In this document: positions 18,426-26,097 of the stretch, piece after piece
Layout: every line of letters begins with the position of its first letter
Numbering within the stretch: position 1 is the first letter of the stretch
Assembly (NCBI GenBank): GCA_035635075.1
Contig: DASQBT010000139.1
Location: forward strand, 1 to 31,677
DNA from: DASQBT01 sp035635075
Lineage (GTDB): Bacteria > Pseudomonadota > Gammaproteobacteria > Burkholderiales > Thiobacillaceae
Length of the DNA: 31,677 nucleotides
Direction of reading: 5' to 3'
Notes under the pieces: generated by a model
What the model saw: the letters and a program-made list of their open reading frames with translations, nothing else
The model's database searches: none
What the model was told of the DNA's origin: nothing
Made by a program: the position numbers and the translations under genes

Positions 18426-19891
18426 GGAGTCTCCAAACGCGCCGCCGGTGTCTGCGGCAAGCGGATGTGAAAGGTGGTGCGGCCCGGTTCGCTTTCAACA
18501 GCGATACAACCCGCATGCTGCTCGATAATTTCACGCACGATGAACAGGCCTAAGCCCATGCCGTGGCCAACGTCCTTGGTAGTGAAGAACGGATCGAAGA
18601 TGCGAGGCAATACGTCGGCAGCGATGCCCCGCCCGCTGTCGCTGAAAATCAGATCGACCGCATCACCTTGTACCGGGCAGGAACCCGGGAAGACCTCGCC
18701 ATTCACTATGCGGTGTGCGGAGATACTTACCAATCCGGCGGTGCCCACGGCCTGCAAGGCGTTCTTGATGAGGTTGACGCAGACTTGCTGCAGACGTTGG
18801 CGGTCGACCATGGCGCTCAGATCAGCGGGAATGTCGATCTGTACCCGCACCTCGGCCGGCACCTCGGCCTTGAGGAACGACAGGGTTTCAACAACCAGTT
18901 CGCGCAGCGCCACGGCCTGCATGCGCAAGGGTTGATCGCGGGCGAAATCCAGCAGCGAGCGCACGATGTTACGCGCCCGCTCGCATTGGTCATCGATTTG
19001 CAGGAGGAGCTCGCGCTGCGTTTCGGTGTCCGCCTCGTGCAGTTCTTCGAGCAGGATCTGGCAGGACGACCAGATATTCGACAACGGGTTATTGAGTTCA
19101 TGCGCCACGCCCGACAGCATGGTGCCCAATGCGGCCAGTTTCTCTGCGCGCAACATATTACGCTGGCGCTGTTCCAATTCGCGCATCAAATGATTGAAGG
19201 CGCTGACCACGGAGACCAGTTCGCGATCATCGGAAGGCAGCGGCAGTTTGTCGCGTTTGCCTTGCTCTATGGCCTCGACACCTTCCCCGAGGCGTTTGAG
19301 CGGCTGCACCACCCGCCGTGACAAGGCTTGGCCGATACCAATCATCAGGAGTGCCAGTGTGACGATGGTGACCACCAACACCTTGCGGAAAGAGGCCAGA
19401 AGCTGCCGAACCTGACTGCGCTCCGAACTTGCCGCCGTCTCGGCTCCGCCGACGATGCGCTTGCCGACCGCCCGGATCCGCCCTTCCAGCGTGCTGCGAC
19501 TCCGCAACTCACGCTGGTCCGTTTGGGCATATTGCTCCATCAGTTGAGCGTAACTCGCCAGTTCGGCGCGCAGAGTGACGACGCTATCCCGTATGCCCAG
19601 GCGGGTAAAGTCCGCTTCGGCCGTATCCAGAAGGCGCCGCAGGTTATCGATGTATCGGACGTTTTCAACACGATCCGCGTCCTGCGCGTGGAGAAAGTAG
19701 TTACGCTCGAAACGGCGGATCTCCAGCGTGGTGTCGAACAACTCCGTTACCCGCTCGCCGAGCAGTACGCGTTGCTCCAGCACGCGTATTTCCTCAAAGG
19801 TGTAGAGGGAAACGGCCAGGGTCAGCATCGCTACCAGAAGGTAGCCAAAGGTAAGCTTGTGTTGCAGAGAGGCTTGCAAGGGGATGTTCAT
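18422..19891 (-). CDS. Membrane sensor histidine kinase
   Basis: A 489-residue kinase that pairs with the NtrC-type regulator downstream. Transmembrane helices lie at about 13-32 and 171-190, enclosing a roughly 140-residue, mostly helical periplasmic sensor region of unknown ligand. A HAMP segment follows (about 190-245), then the phospho-acceptor His264 in GVAHELNNPLSNIW and the ATPase domain with NLIKNALQA, DSGRGI, FDPFFTTK and GMGLGLFIV. There is no PAS domain. The start at 19891 (MNIPLQASLQ) precedes the first membrane helix properly. The signal cannot be named; the setting suggests an anion or inorganic-carbon related cue. Confidence 0.93.
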   Translation of the reverse strand: MNIPLQASLQHKLTFGYLLVAMLTLAVSLYTFEEIRVLEQRVLLGERVTELFDTTLEIRRFERNYFLHAQDADRVENVRYIDNLRRLLDTAEADFTRLGIRDSVVTLRAELASYAQLMEQYAQTDQRELRSRSTLEGRIRAVGKRIVGGAETAASSERSQVRQLLASFRKVLVVTIVTLALLMIGIGQALSRRVVQPLKRLGEGVEAIEQGKRDKLPLPSDDRELVSVVSAFNHLMRELEQRQRNMLRAEKLAALGTMLSGVAHELNNPLSNIWSSCQILLEELHEADTETQRELLLQIDDQCERARNIVRSLLDFARDQPLRMQAVALRELVVETLSFLKAEVPAEVRVQIDIPADLSAMVDRQRLQQVCVNLIKNALQAVGTAGLVSISAHRIVNGEVFPGSCPVQGDAVDLIFSDSGRGIAADVLPRIFDPFFTTKDVGHGMGLGLFIVREIIEQHAGCIAVESEPGRTTFHIRLPQTPAARLETP

Positions 19892-19909
19892 CTCCGGGCA
19901 AAGATGGAT

Positions 19910-19945
19910 GTTGCATTATGCGACAGGCATATGTCACCGTGCAAC
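19910..19945. promoter_or_regulatory. Extended dyad, candidate activator-binding site
   Basis: An imperfect inverted repeat lies between the kinase gene and the second SulP locus: outer arms GTTGCA (19910-19915) and TGCAAC (19940-19945), inner arms GCGACA (19920-19925) and TGTCAC (19932-19937). Its centre is about 100 bases upstream of the predicted start of the sigma-54 candidate at 20004-20019, a usual distance for an NtrC-type enhancer. Confidence 0.35.
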
Positions 19946-20003
19946 AATGAAAAAACAGTTGCTGTTGCGGGGGCGGGCGCGTGTGCCGGCGCGCCCCACA
20001 TTC

Positions 20004-20019
20004 GGGGAGGCTGGTTGCA
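20004..20019 (+). promoter_or_regulatory. Candidate sigma-54 (-24/-12) promoter
   Basis: The segment GGGGAGG-CTGG-TTGCA has GG (20005-20006) and GC (20017-20018) separated by exactly ten bases, with a perfect TTGCA at -12 but a weak -24 (lacks CAC). Nine of twelve consensus positions match by my count. It would drive the small ORF at 20159 and the SulP gene at 20379. A weaker GG-N10-GC on the minus strand (20022-20037) points toward the kinase gene. Confidence 0.35.
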
Positions 20020-20158
20020 CTCTGCATCATCTCAACCACGTAAAAGAGCCCGCAATGTCAGTAATATATTTAAAATACATAGGGTTAGTGAGATGGTATG
20101 GATGGTGCTTGCTGATGTTCCTTAAGACCAACTCCACGGCTTGCCGCCCACTGCCATC

Positions 20159-20368
20159 ATGTTCAAGAATTATTTGCGCCACCTGCTTAATACCCTGGCC
20201 TTTGCCAACGTCGGCAACCAGAGCGAGTTCCGGCGTCTGCTAGAGCGGTCGGAACATTTCGGGCAGCACTTGCCCACTGCGCCCGCGACGGTCACGCCGC
20301 TGTCCCAGTCCCGTCCCAAGGCCGGTTTCATGTCTATCGATTCTTCCCGCAATTTCGCTAAGCGCTGA
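20159..20368 (+). CDS. Small hypothetical protein upstream of the second SulP gene
   Basis: An open frame of 69 residues starting MFKNYLRHLLNTLAFANVG, basic and partly amphipathic, with a Pro/Ser/Thr-rich second half. I recognise no family. It ends ten bases before the SulP ATG and lies downstream of the candidate sigma-54 promoter, so it could be a real co-transcribed small gene. A TTG at 20141 could extend it by six residues. No clear ribosome-binding site is seen. Confidence 0.4.
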   Translation: MFKNYLRHLLNTLAFANVGNQSEFRRLLERSEHFGQHLPTAPATVTPLSQSRPKAGFMSIDSSRNFAKR

Positions 20369-20378
20369 CTCCCACCTT

Positions 20379-22079
20379 ATGTCCAGCCATCATTCCAGAG
20401 GCCTGCTTTCGATTCATCCGTTCTCCTTCCTGCAACAACTGTCTTTCAACACTGCCACGCTAAAGGATGATCTTGTCGCGGGCATCACTGTTTCGCTGGT
20501 CGCCATCCCGCAGTCGCTGGCCTATGCGCAGCTGGCCGGCGTGCCAGCCTATTACGGTCTCTACGCGGCCCTGATCCCGACGATCGTCGGCGCCGTATTT
20601 GGTTCGTCACGCCAACTTTCGACCGGCCCAGTGGCGATGACCTCGCTGCTCACCGCCGCCAGCGTCGCACCCCTGGCCGCGCATGGCTCAGACCTGTTCT
20701 ACTCCTATGTCATTCTGCTGGCGCTGTTGTCGGGCCTGTTCCAGATCGGCTTTGGCGTTTTTCGCATGGGGGTGTTGCTGAACTTTCTATCGCATCCGGT
20801 GCTGATGGGCTTCATCAACGCTGCCGCCTTGATTATCGGTCTATCACAGTTGCCGACTTTGCTTGGAATTCCAGCCAAGCAATCGGAGCATTTTTTGCTG
20901 GATATCTGGAACGTGGTGTCCCACATCGACACCATGCATGAAATGTCTCTTGGTTTTGGCTTGACGGCTTTTGTGTTGCTCATGGCGTTCAAGAAATTTG
21001 CGCCCAAATTACCCGGCGTGCTGTTGACCGTCGCACTGCTGACTTGGGCCAGCTACGCGCTGCAGTTTGCCGAGATCGGCGGGCGGGTTGTGGGGGAGAT
21101 TCCGAAGGGGCTGCCCAGCATCAGCCTCCCGCCACTTGACTGGAAGGCCTCTATGACGCTGTTGCCGGCCGGCTTTGTCATCGCGCTCATCAGCTTCATG
21201 GAGGCCATGTCGAGCGCCAAGGTCATCGCTATCAAGACCCGCCAGCCCTGGAATGAGAACAAGGAACTGATCGGTCAGGGTCTCGCCAAGGTGGCAGCCG
21301 CCTTCAGTCATTCCATGCCCGTCAGCGGTTCGTTCTCACGCTCCGCCCTGAATCTGGCTTCAAATGCCAAGACAGGCTTGTCATCGATCGTATCGGCAAT
21401 CTTCGTCCTGCTTACGCTGCTGTTCTTCACCCCGATGCTTTATCATCTGCCGAAGCCGGTGCTCGCGGCCATCATCATGGTGGCGGTCATGGGGCTGATC
21501 AATTTCGGGGTGATCACCAAGGCTTGGCGCGCCAACCGCGATGACGGCATCGCCTCCATCATCACCTTCGTCGCCACGCTCGCTTTTGCGCCGAACATCC
21601 AAAATGGCATTCTGACTGGCATCCTGCTGTCGTTGGCACTGCTTTTGTACCGAATGATGCGGCCGCGTATCGCAATTTTGGGCATGCATCAGGACGCCAG
21701 CCTGCGCGATGCCGAACGGCACGGCTTGCCGCCGCTGCATCCGAAACTGGGAGCCGTGCGCTTCGATGGTGCGCTGCGTTTCGTCAACGTCTCCTATTTC
21801 GAGGACGCACTGCTGCAGCTCCAGCGGGAGAACCCGAAAATCACCCACATTCTGATCAAATGCAGCGGCATCAACGACCTCGACGCGTCGGGTGTGGAGA
21901 TGCTGTCCAACCTGATTACCCGCTTCAGGGACAGCGGCATCACGCTGGCTTTTAGCGGTTTCAAAAAGCAGGTTCAGGATGTGCTGGATAGAACCGGCCT
22001 GACCAAAAAAATCGGCGAATTCAATATCTTCTCGTCTGATCGGGAAGCCATCGAGAAACTGGGGCAGTTTCTGTCCTGA
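20379..22079 (+). CDS. SulP family anion transporter with STAS domain (second copy)
   Basis: A second SulP transporter, 566 residues, clearly different in sequence from the one at 14654. The signature PQSLAYAQLAGVPAYYGLYAA is near residue 48, followed by multiple hydrophobic helices and the conserved VSGSFSRSALN segment. A C-terminal STAS domain (about 445-560) includes INDLDASGVEML, with the Asp-Ala-Ser-Gly typical of regulated STAS domains. It lacks the cysteine tail of the first copy. The substrate (sulfate, bicarbonate or another anion) cannot be told from sequence. It lies divergent to the two-component system and may be its target. A hairpin follows the stop. Confidence 0.93.
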   Translation: MSSHHSRGLLSIHPFSFLQQLSFNTATLKDDLVAGITVSLVAIPQSLAYAQLAGVPAYYGLYAALIPTIVGAVFGSSRQLSTGPVAMTSLLTAASVAPLAAHGSDLFYSYVILLALLSGLFQIGFGVFRMGVLLNFLSHPVLMGFINAAALIIGLSQLPTLLGIPAKQSEHFLLDIWNVVSHIDTMHEMSLGFGLTAFVLLMAFKKFAPKLPGVLLTVALLTWASYALQFAEIGGRVVGEIPKGLPSISLPPLDWKASMTLLPAGFVIALISFMEAMSSAKVIAIKTRQPWNENKELIGQGLAKVAAAFSHSMPVSGSFSRSALNLASNAKTGLSSIVSAIFVLLTLLFFTPMLYHLPKPVLAAIIMVAVMGLINFGVITKAWRANRDDGIASIITFVATLAFAPNIQNGILTGILLSLALLLYRMMRPRIAILGMHQDASLRDAERHGLPPLHPKLGAVRFDGALRFVNVSYFEDALLQLQRENPKITHILIKCSGINDLDASGVEMLSNLITRFRDSGITLAFSGFKKQVQDVLDRTGLTKKIGEFNIFSSDREAIEKLGQFLS

Positions 22080-22090
22080 AATCGATCAGG

Positions 22091-22110
22091 ACCGGCAGTA
22101 CGCTGCCGGT
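22091..22110 (+). terminator. Hairpin after the second SulP gene
   Basis: A perfect 8-base stem ACCGGCAG / CTGCCGGT with a TACG loop starts 12 bases after the SulP stop. It is not followed by a T-run, so it is at best a weak or rho-assisted terminator or a 3'-end stabilising hairpin. Confidence 0.35.
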
Positions 22111-22256
22111 CTGTTCTGGGTCATCGCCCAGGACAACATCTTGGCCGCCGAAGACCAGGCCACCGCCGTGATCAACGAGCGACTGCGAGCGACTGGGCGG
22201 TGCGGCCCAGGACGACCTTCTTTGCGCGTTGAAATAGATGCGATAATCCACCCCTC

Positions 22257-22361
22257 ATGATTGCGATGCCGCTCCCGCTCCAACCGTTCAGACCGACTTG
22301 GAGGAAGGCATCGGGGCTGGCCGGCGCGCCGGCCCCTCCGATGGCGACGCGCCGGCCATGA
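22257..22361 (+). CDS. Possible 34-residue leader ORF before hyfB
   Basis: A short frame (MIAMPLPLQPFRPTWRKASG...) ends in a TGA that overlaps the preferred hyfB ATG as ATGA, the same junction used between several later hyf genes. hyfB has no ribosome-binding site of its own, so coupling through such a leader is conceivable. The peptide has no recognisable feature and may be chance. Confidence 0.2.
   Translation: MIAMPLPLQPFRPTWRKASGLAGAPAPPMATRRP
22319..22334. repeat. Perfect 16-base palindrome upstream of hyfB
   Basis: GGCCGGCGCGCCGGCC reads the same on both strands and ends 23 bases before the hyfB ATG. It could form a hairpin in the leader or bind a dimeric regulator; in DNA this GC-rich it may also be accidental. 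Confidence 0.5.
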
Positions 22362-24406
22362 ACATGGTCGACGGGATTCCGCTGTTCCTCGCTTACCTTG
22401 CAGCCGCGAGCACCTTGCTGTCGGGCGCCGTTTCCCTGTTTGCCGTGCGCCGGCGCCCCGGTTTCCTGCACACCGGTTCATTCTTGTTCCTGTTCCTCGC
22501 CGGCGCGGCCGACGTCATTGCCGGCAGCTGGGCTTTGCTGACCGACCTTACCCTTACTGATCGGCTGGCCCTCGGGCTGCCCTGGCTCGAATGGCATGTG
22601 CGGCTTGATCCGCTGTCCGGCTTCTTCATGATCCTGCTCGGCACGCTGGTGACCGCGACCTCGCTCTACGGCCCCAGCTACACGCGCGAGTACACGCATG
22701 GCGAAGCCCCTCAGCCATTGCCGCCGCTCGGCGTATTCACGGCGATCTTCGTCCTCGGCATGCAGATGCTGCTGCTCGCCGACGATGCCCTGATGTTCAT
22801 GATTTTCTGGGAAATGATGTCGCTGTCCGGCTACTTCCTCGTTGCCTACCAGCACCAGCACGCCAGCAACCGCCACGCTGCCTTTCTATACCTGCTGCTC
22901 GCCCACGTCGGCGCCCTGGTCATCCTGCTTGCCTTCGGTGTGCTCGCCGCCTTCGGCGGCGGCCTCGCCTTCGAGCAGATGCGCGCCGCCCAGCTCACGC
23001 CGCTGTGGGCGACGCTGGCCTTCCTGTTCGCCTTCCTCGGCTTTGGCACCAAGGCGGGGATGGTGCCGCTGCATGTCTGGCTGCCCGACGCGCATCCGGT
23101 CGCGCCTTCGCACATCTCGGCCATGATGAGCGGCGCCATGCTCAAGATGGGCATCTACGGCATCGTCCGGGTGAGCTTCGACCTGATCGGCGAGGTGCGC
23201 TGGGAATGGGGCGTGTTGGTCCTGGTCGTCGGCACCGCCTCGGCCCTGCTCGGCGTGCTCTACGCCCTGATGCAGCATGACCTCAAGCGCCTGCTCGCCT
23301 ACCACTCGATCGAGAACATCGGCATTATCCTCATGGGCCTGGGGATGTCGATGATCTTCCTCGGCACCGGCCACCCGCTGCTCGGCACCCTCGGCTTGGT
23401 GGCCGCGCTCTACCACACGCTCAACCATGCGCTGTTCAAGGGACTGCTGTTCCTCGGCGCCGGCGCCGTGCTCTACCGTACCCACGAACGTGACCTCGAA
23501 CGCATGGGCGGTCTCATCCATCGCATGCCGGTCACCGCGTTCATGTTCCTGGTCGGCAGCGTCGCCATCTCGGCGCTGCCGCCGTTCAACGGCTTCGTTT
23601 CCGAGTGGCTGACCTTCCAGACTGCCTTGCAGGCGCCGGCGCTGGAAAATGGCGTGCTGCGCATGCTGATGCCGATCGCCGCCGCCCTGCTCGCACTCAC
23701 CGGGGCACTTGCCGCCGCCTGTTTTGTCAAGGCCTTCGGCATCGCCTTCCTGGGCATGCCGCGCACCCGCCACGTCGCCCACGCGCGCGAGGTGCCGAGG
23801 GGAATGCTGCTCGGGATGGGCTGGCTGGCCGCGCTGTGTCTGGCGTTGGGCGTTCTGCCGACACCGACGATCGAGGCCATGGCGCCGATCACCCGGCTCC
23901 TGGTGCATGCCGCGCTGCCGGCGACCGCCGCTCAGGGCTGGCTGTGGCTGACGCCGGTATCGCCCCAAGGCGCTTCCTATTCGGCGCCGTTCGTCTTGCT
24001 CGCCCTGATCGTGGTGTACGGCCTGGGCTACCTCTTCCTCAGGCGCGGCGCGCGCCCCGCGCGCCGCGGCCATCCCTGGGACTGCGGCTTCGGCCAGCTC
24101 AGCCACCGCATGGAATACACCTCGACCTCGTTCACCCAGCCCATCCGGCGCGTTTTTGGCGCGGTCTGGAAGGTCGATGAAGTGGTCGAGAGGGTCACTA
24201 CGCCCGGCGTGATCCCGCGCGTGACCGCCATCCGCCACCATCTGCACGTGCAGGACTGGTCGTGGCTCAAGGTCTATCAGCCAATCGGCCGCCTGGTGCT
24301 GGATGCTGCCCGGCGCATCGGTTTCATCCAGACCGGCAGCATCCATACCTACCTGAAATACTCGTTCGCAACGCTGGTCTTGCTGCTCTGGATCGTCAGC
24401 CTATGA
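22358..24406 (+). CDS. hyfB: Hydrogenase-4 subunit B-like antiporter subunit (HyfB / EhrA type)
   Basis: A 682-residue membrane protein of the complex I / Mrp antiporter family (NuoL/M/N-like). It has many hydrophobic helices and the conserved ion-pathway segments: Glu in FWEMMSLSGYF, Lys in FGTKAGMVPLHVWLPDAHP, and HDLKRLLAYHSIENIG. The C-terminal part has the HyfB-specific HPWDCGFGQLSHRMEYTSTS and a last membrane helix. It would form an ion-translocating part of the membrane arm. I use the ATG at 22358 (MNMVDGIPLFL); a TTG at 22298 would add a polar stretch overlapping the palindrome. The stop overlaps hyfC by ATGA. Confidence 0.92.
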   Translation: MNMVDGIPLFLAYLAAASTLLSGAVSLFAVRRRPGFLHTGSFLFLFLAGAADVIAGSWALLTDLTLTDRLALGLPWLEWHVRLDPLSGFFMILLGTLVTATSLYGPSYTREYTHGEAPQPLPPLGVFTAIFVLGMQMLLLADDALMFMIFWEMMSLSGYFLVAYQHQHASNRHAAFLYLLLAHVGALVILLAFGVLAAFGGGLAFEQMRAAQLTPLWATLAFLFAFLGFGTKAGMVPLHVWLPDAHPVAPSHISAMMSGAMLKMGIYGIVRVSFDLIGEVRWEWGVLVLVVGTASALLGVLYALMQHDLKRLLAYHSIENIGIILMGLGMSMIFLGTGHPLLGTLGLVAALYHTLNHALFKGLLFLGAGAVLYRTHERDLERMGGLIHRMPVTAFMFLVGSVAISALPPFNGFVSEWLTFQTALQAPALENGVLRMLMPIAAALLALTGALAAACFVKAFGIAFLGMPRTRHVAHAREVPRGMLLGMGWLAALCLALGVLPTPTIEAMAPITRLLVHAALPATAAQGWLWLTPVSPQGASYSAPFVLLALIVVYGLGYLFLRRGARPARRGHPWDCGFGQLSHRMEYTSTSFTQPIRRVFGAVWKVDEVVERVTTPGVIPRVTAIRHHLHVQDWSWLKVYQPIGRLVLDAARRIGFIQTGSIHTYLKYSFATLVLLLWIVSL

Positions 24407-25374
24407 ACATGTCCATGAGCAGCCTGCCAATCGCCTGGGCCATGGCCGCCGCCCAGACGCTGATCTTCATTGCCGCTGCCCCGCTTCTGGCGGGCTGGGT
24501 CAAGCGCCTCAAGTGTCGCATGCAGAACCGCGCTGCGCCGGCCGTGTGGCAGCCCTCCCGCGATCTGGCCAAGCTGCTGAGAAAGGACATGGTGCTGGCC
24601 GAGAACGCTTCCTGGCTGTTCCGCGCCACGCCCTACATCGTCTTCGGCGCCACCCTGCTCGCCGCCGCCGCTGTGCCGCTCATCGTGGTGCACCTGCCCA
24701 CCGACGCCATCGCCGACCTGATCGTGCTGGTCGGCTTCTTCGCCCTGGCGCGCTTCTTCACCGCGCTGGCCGCCCTTGACATCGGCACTGCCTTCGGCGG
24801 CATGGGCGCCTCGCGCGAAATGACGGTCGCCGCGCTGGCCGAACCGGCCATGCTCATGGTGGTGTTCACGTTGTCCATGACGGCGGGCACGACCAACCTG
24901 TCGGCGGCCACCGAGAGCGTGCTGCATGCCGGCGTGGTGCTGCGCCCATCATTCCTGTTCGCCCTGTTCGCCCTGGCCATGGTGGCGGTGGCCGAGTGCG
25001 GCCGCATCCCGGTGGACAACCCGGCCACGCATCTCGAACTGACCATGCTGCACGAGGCCATGATCCTGGAATACGGCGGCCGCCACCTGGCGTTAATCGA
25101 GTGGGCCGCGCAGATCAAACTGATGATCTATGCGGTGCTGATCATCGACTTCTTCTTCCCCTGGGGCATCGCCCGCAACTTCGGCGCCATTGCGCTGGCC
25201 ATCGGCGTCGCCGCCGTCGCCGCCAAGCTGATGCTGCTCGCCATGCTGCTGGTGGTGTGGGAGACGCTGCTGGCCAAGATGCGCCTGTTCCGGGTGCCGC
25301 AGTTCCTCGGTTTTGCCTTCCTGCTGGCCCTGCTCGGCATGCTTACCAGCATCGTCCTGGAGACGCGGGGTTAG
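24403..25374 (+). CDS. hyfC: Hydrogenase-4 subunit C-like membrane protein (HyfC / NuoH type)
   Basis: A 323-residue NuoH-like subunit, which anchors the peripheral arm to the membrane and forms the entry to the quinone or ion path in complex I relatives. Typical segments are QPSRDLAKLLRKDMV near residue 47, GGMGASREMTVAALAEPA, and AECGRIPVDNPATHLELTM, followed by several hydrophobic helices. The start at 24403 overlaps the hyfB stop (ATGA); longer frames upstream lie inside hyfB and lack family similarity. hyfE begins on the base right after its stop. Confidence 0.92.
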   Translation: MNMSMSSLPIAWAMAAAQTLIFIAAAPLLAGWVKRLKCRMQNRAAPAVWQPSRDLAKLLRKDMVLAENASWLFRATPYIVFGATLLAAAAVPLIVVHLPTDAIADLIVLVGFFALARFFTALAALDIGTAFGGMGASREMTVAALAEPAMLMVVFTLSMTAGTTNLSAATESVLHAGVVLRPSFLFALFALAMVAVAECGRIPVDNPATHLELTMLHEAMILEYGGRHLALIEWAAQIKLMIYAVLIIDFFFPWGIARNFGAIALAIGVAAVAAKLMLLAMLLVVWETLLAKMRLFRVPQFLGFAFLLALLGMLTSIVLETRG

Positions 25375-26097
25375 ATGGATCTGACCAGTCTCGGCCTATA
25401 CAGCCAGGCCATCATCGTCTTCGCCGCCCTGGTGCTGTTCACCTCCTTCGTCATGCTCGCGCAGCCGCGCATCGTGCCGCTGATCTTTACCTTCGCCTGG
25501 CAGGGACTGTTGCTGGCGGTGGTGACCGTGCTGGTGGCCATCGTCTCCAACCATCCCCACCTCTATATCACGGCGGCCCTCACGGTCATGCTCAAGGTGG
25601 GGCTGATTCCCTGGCTGCTGTATCGCCTGAGCCTGCAGCTCAACATGAATTACGAGACCGAGTCGATCGCCCACCCCTCGATGCTGCTGCTGGGAGGCGC
25701 CGGCTTGGTGGTGTTCAGCTATTTCATCGCCGTGCCGATCGTGCATCTGTCTGGCTTAGCCACCCGCAACACCATCGCCGTCAGCATCGCCGTCGAGCTG
25801 CTCGGCATGCTCATCATGATCGCGCGCAAGACGGCGATGGCCCAGGTGATCGGCTTCATGTCGATGGAGAACGGGCTGTTCTTCGCCGCCGTGGTGTCCA
25901 CCTACGGGATGCCGCTCATCGTCGAACTGGGTGTCGCCTTCGACGTGATGGTTGCGTCCATCCTGTTCGGCGTGTTCTTCTTCCACCTGCGCGACTCGTT
26001 CGACTCGCTCGACGTCAGCCACCTCAATCGGCTGTCCGAGGCAGACGCGACGATGCCCTTGCCGGAACCGGCCGAGGCACGGGGGGAACATCCATGA
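25375..26097 (+). CDS. hyfE: Hydrogenase-4 subunit E-like membrane protein (HyfE)
   Basis: A 240-residue membrane protein; its C-terminal half is NuoK-like (NTIAVSIAVELLGMLIMIARKTAM ... SMENGLFFAAV), with the conserved glutamates in membrane helices, while the N-terminal half is the extra part characteristic of HyfE. The tail after the last helix is hydrophilic and ends EPAEARGEHP. It starts immediately after the hyfC stop (TAGATG) and overlaps hyfF by ATGA at 26094-26097. It should sit beside HyfC in the membrane arm. Confidence 0.9.
   Translation: MDLTSLGLYSQAIIVFAALVLFTSFVMLAQPRIVPLIFTFAWQGLLLAVVTVLVAIVSNHPHLYITAALTVMLKVGLIPWLLYRLSLQLNMNYETESIAHPSMLLLGGAGLVVFSYFIAVPIVHLSGLATRNTIAVSIAVELLGMLIMIARKTAMAQVIGFMSMENGLFFAAVVSTYGMPLIVELGVAFDVMVASILFGVFFFHLRDSFDSLDVSHLNRLSEADATMPLPEPAEARGEHP

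Larger units (their letters stand above)
22080..22357. other. Intergenic region between the second SulP gene and hyfB
   Basis: About 280 bases without a recognised gene. Besides the hairpin at 22091-22110 it contains an exact 10-base tandem duplication (CGAGCGACTG at 22176-22185 and 22186-22195), a GATAAT hexamer at 22242-22247 that could be a -10 element without a good -35, and the 16-base palindrome at 22319-22334. Open frames on both strands show no family features. Confidence 0.4.
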
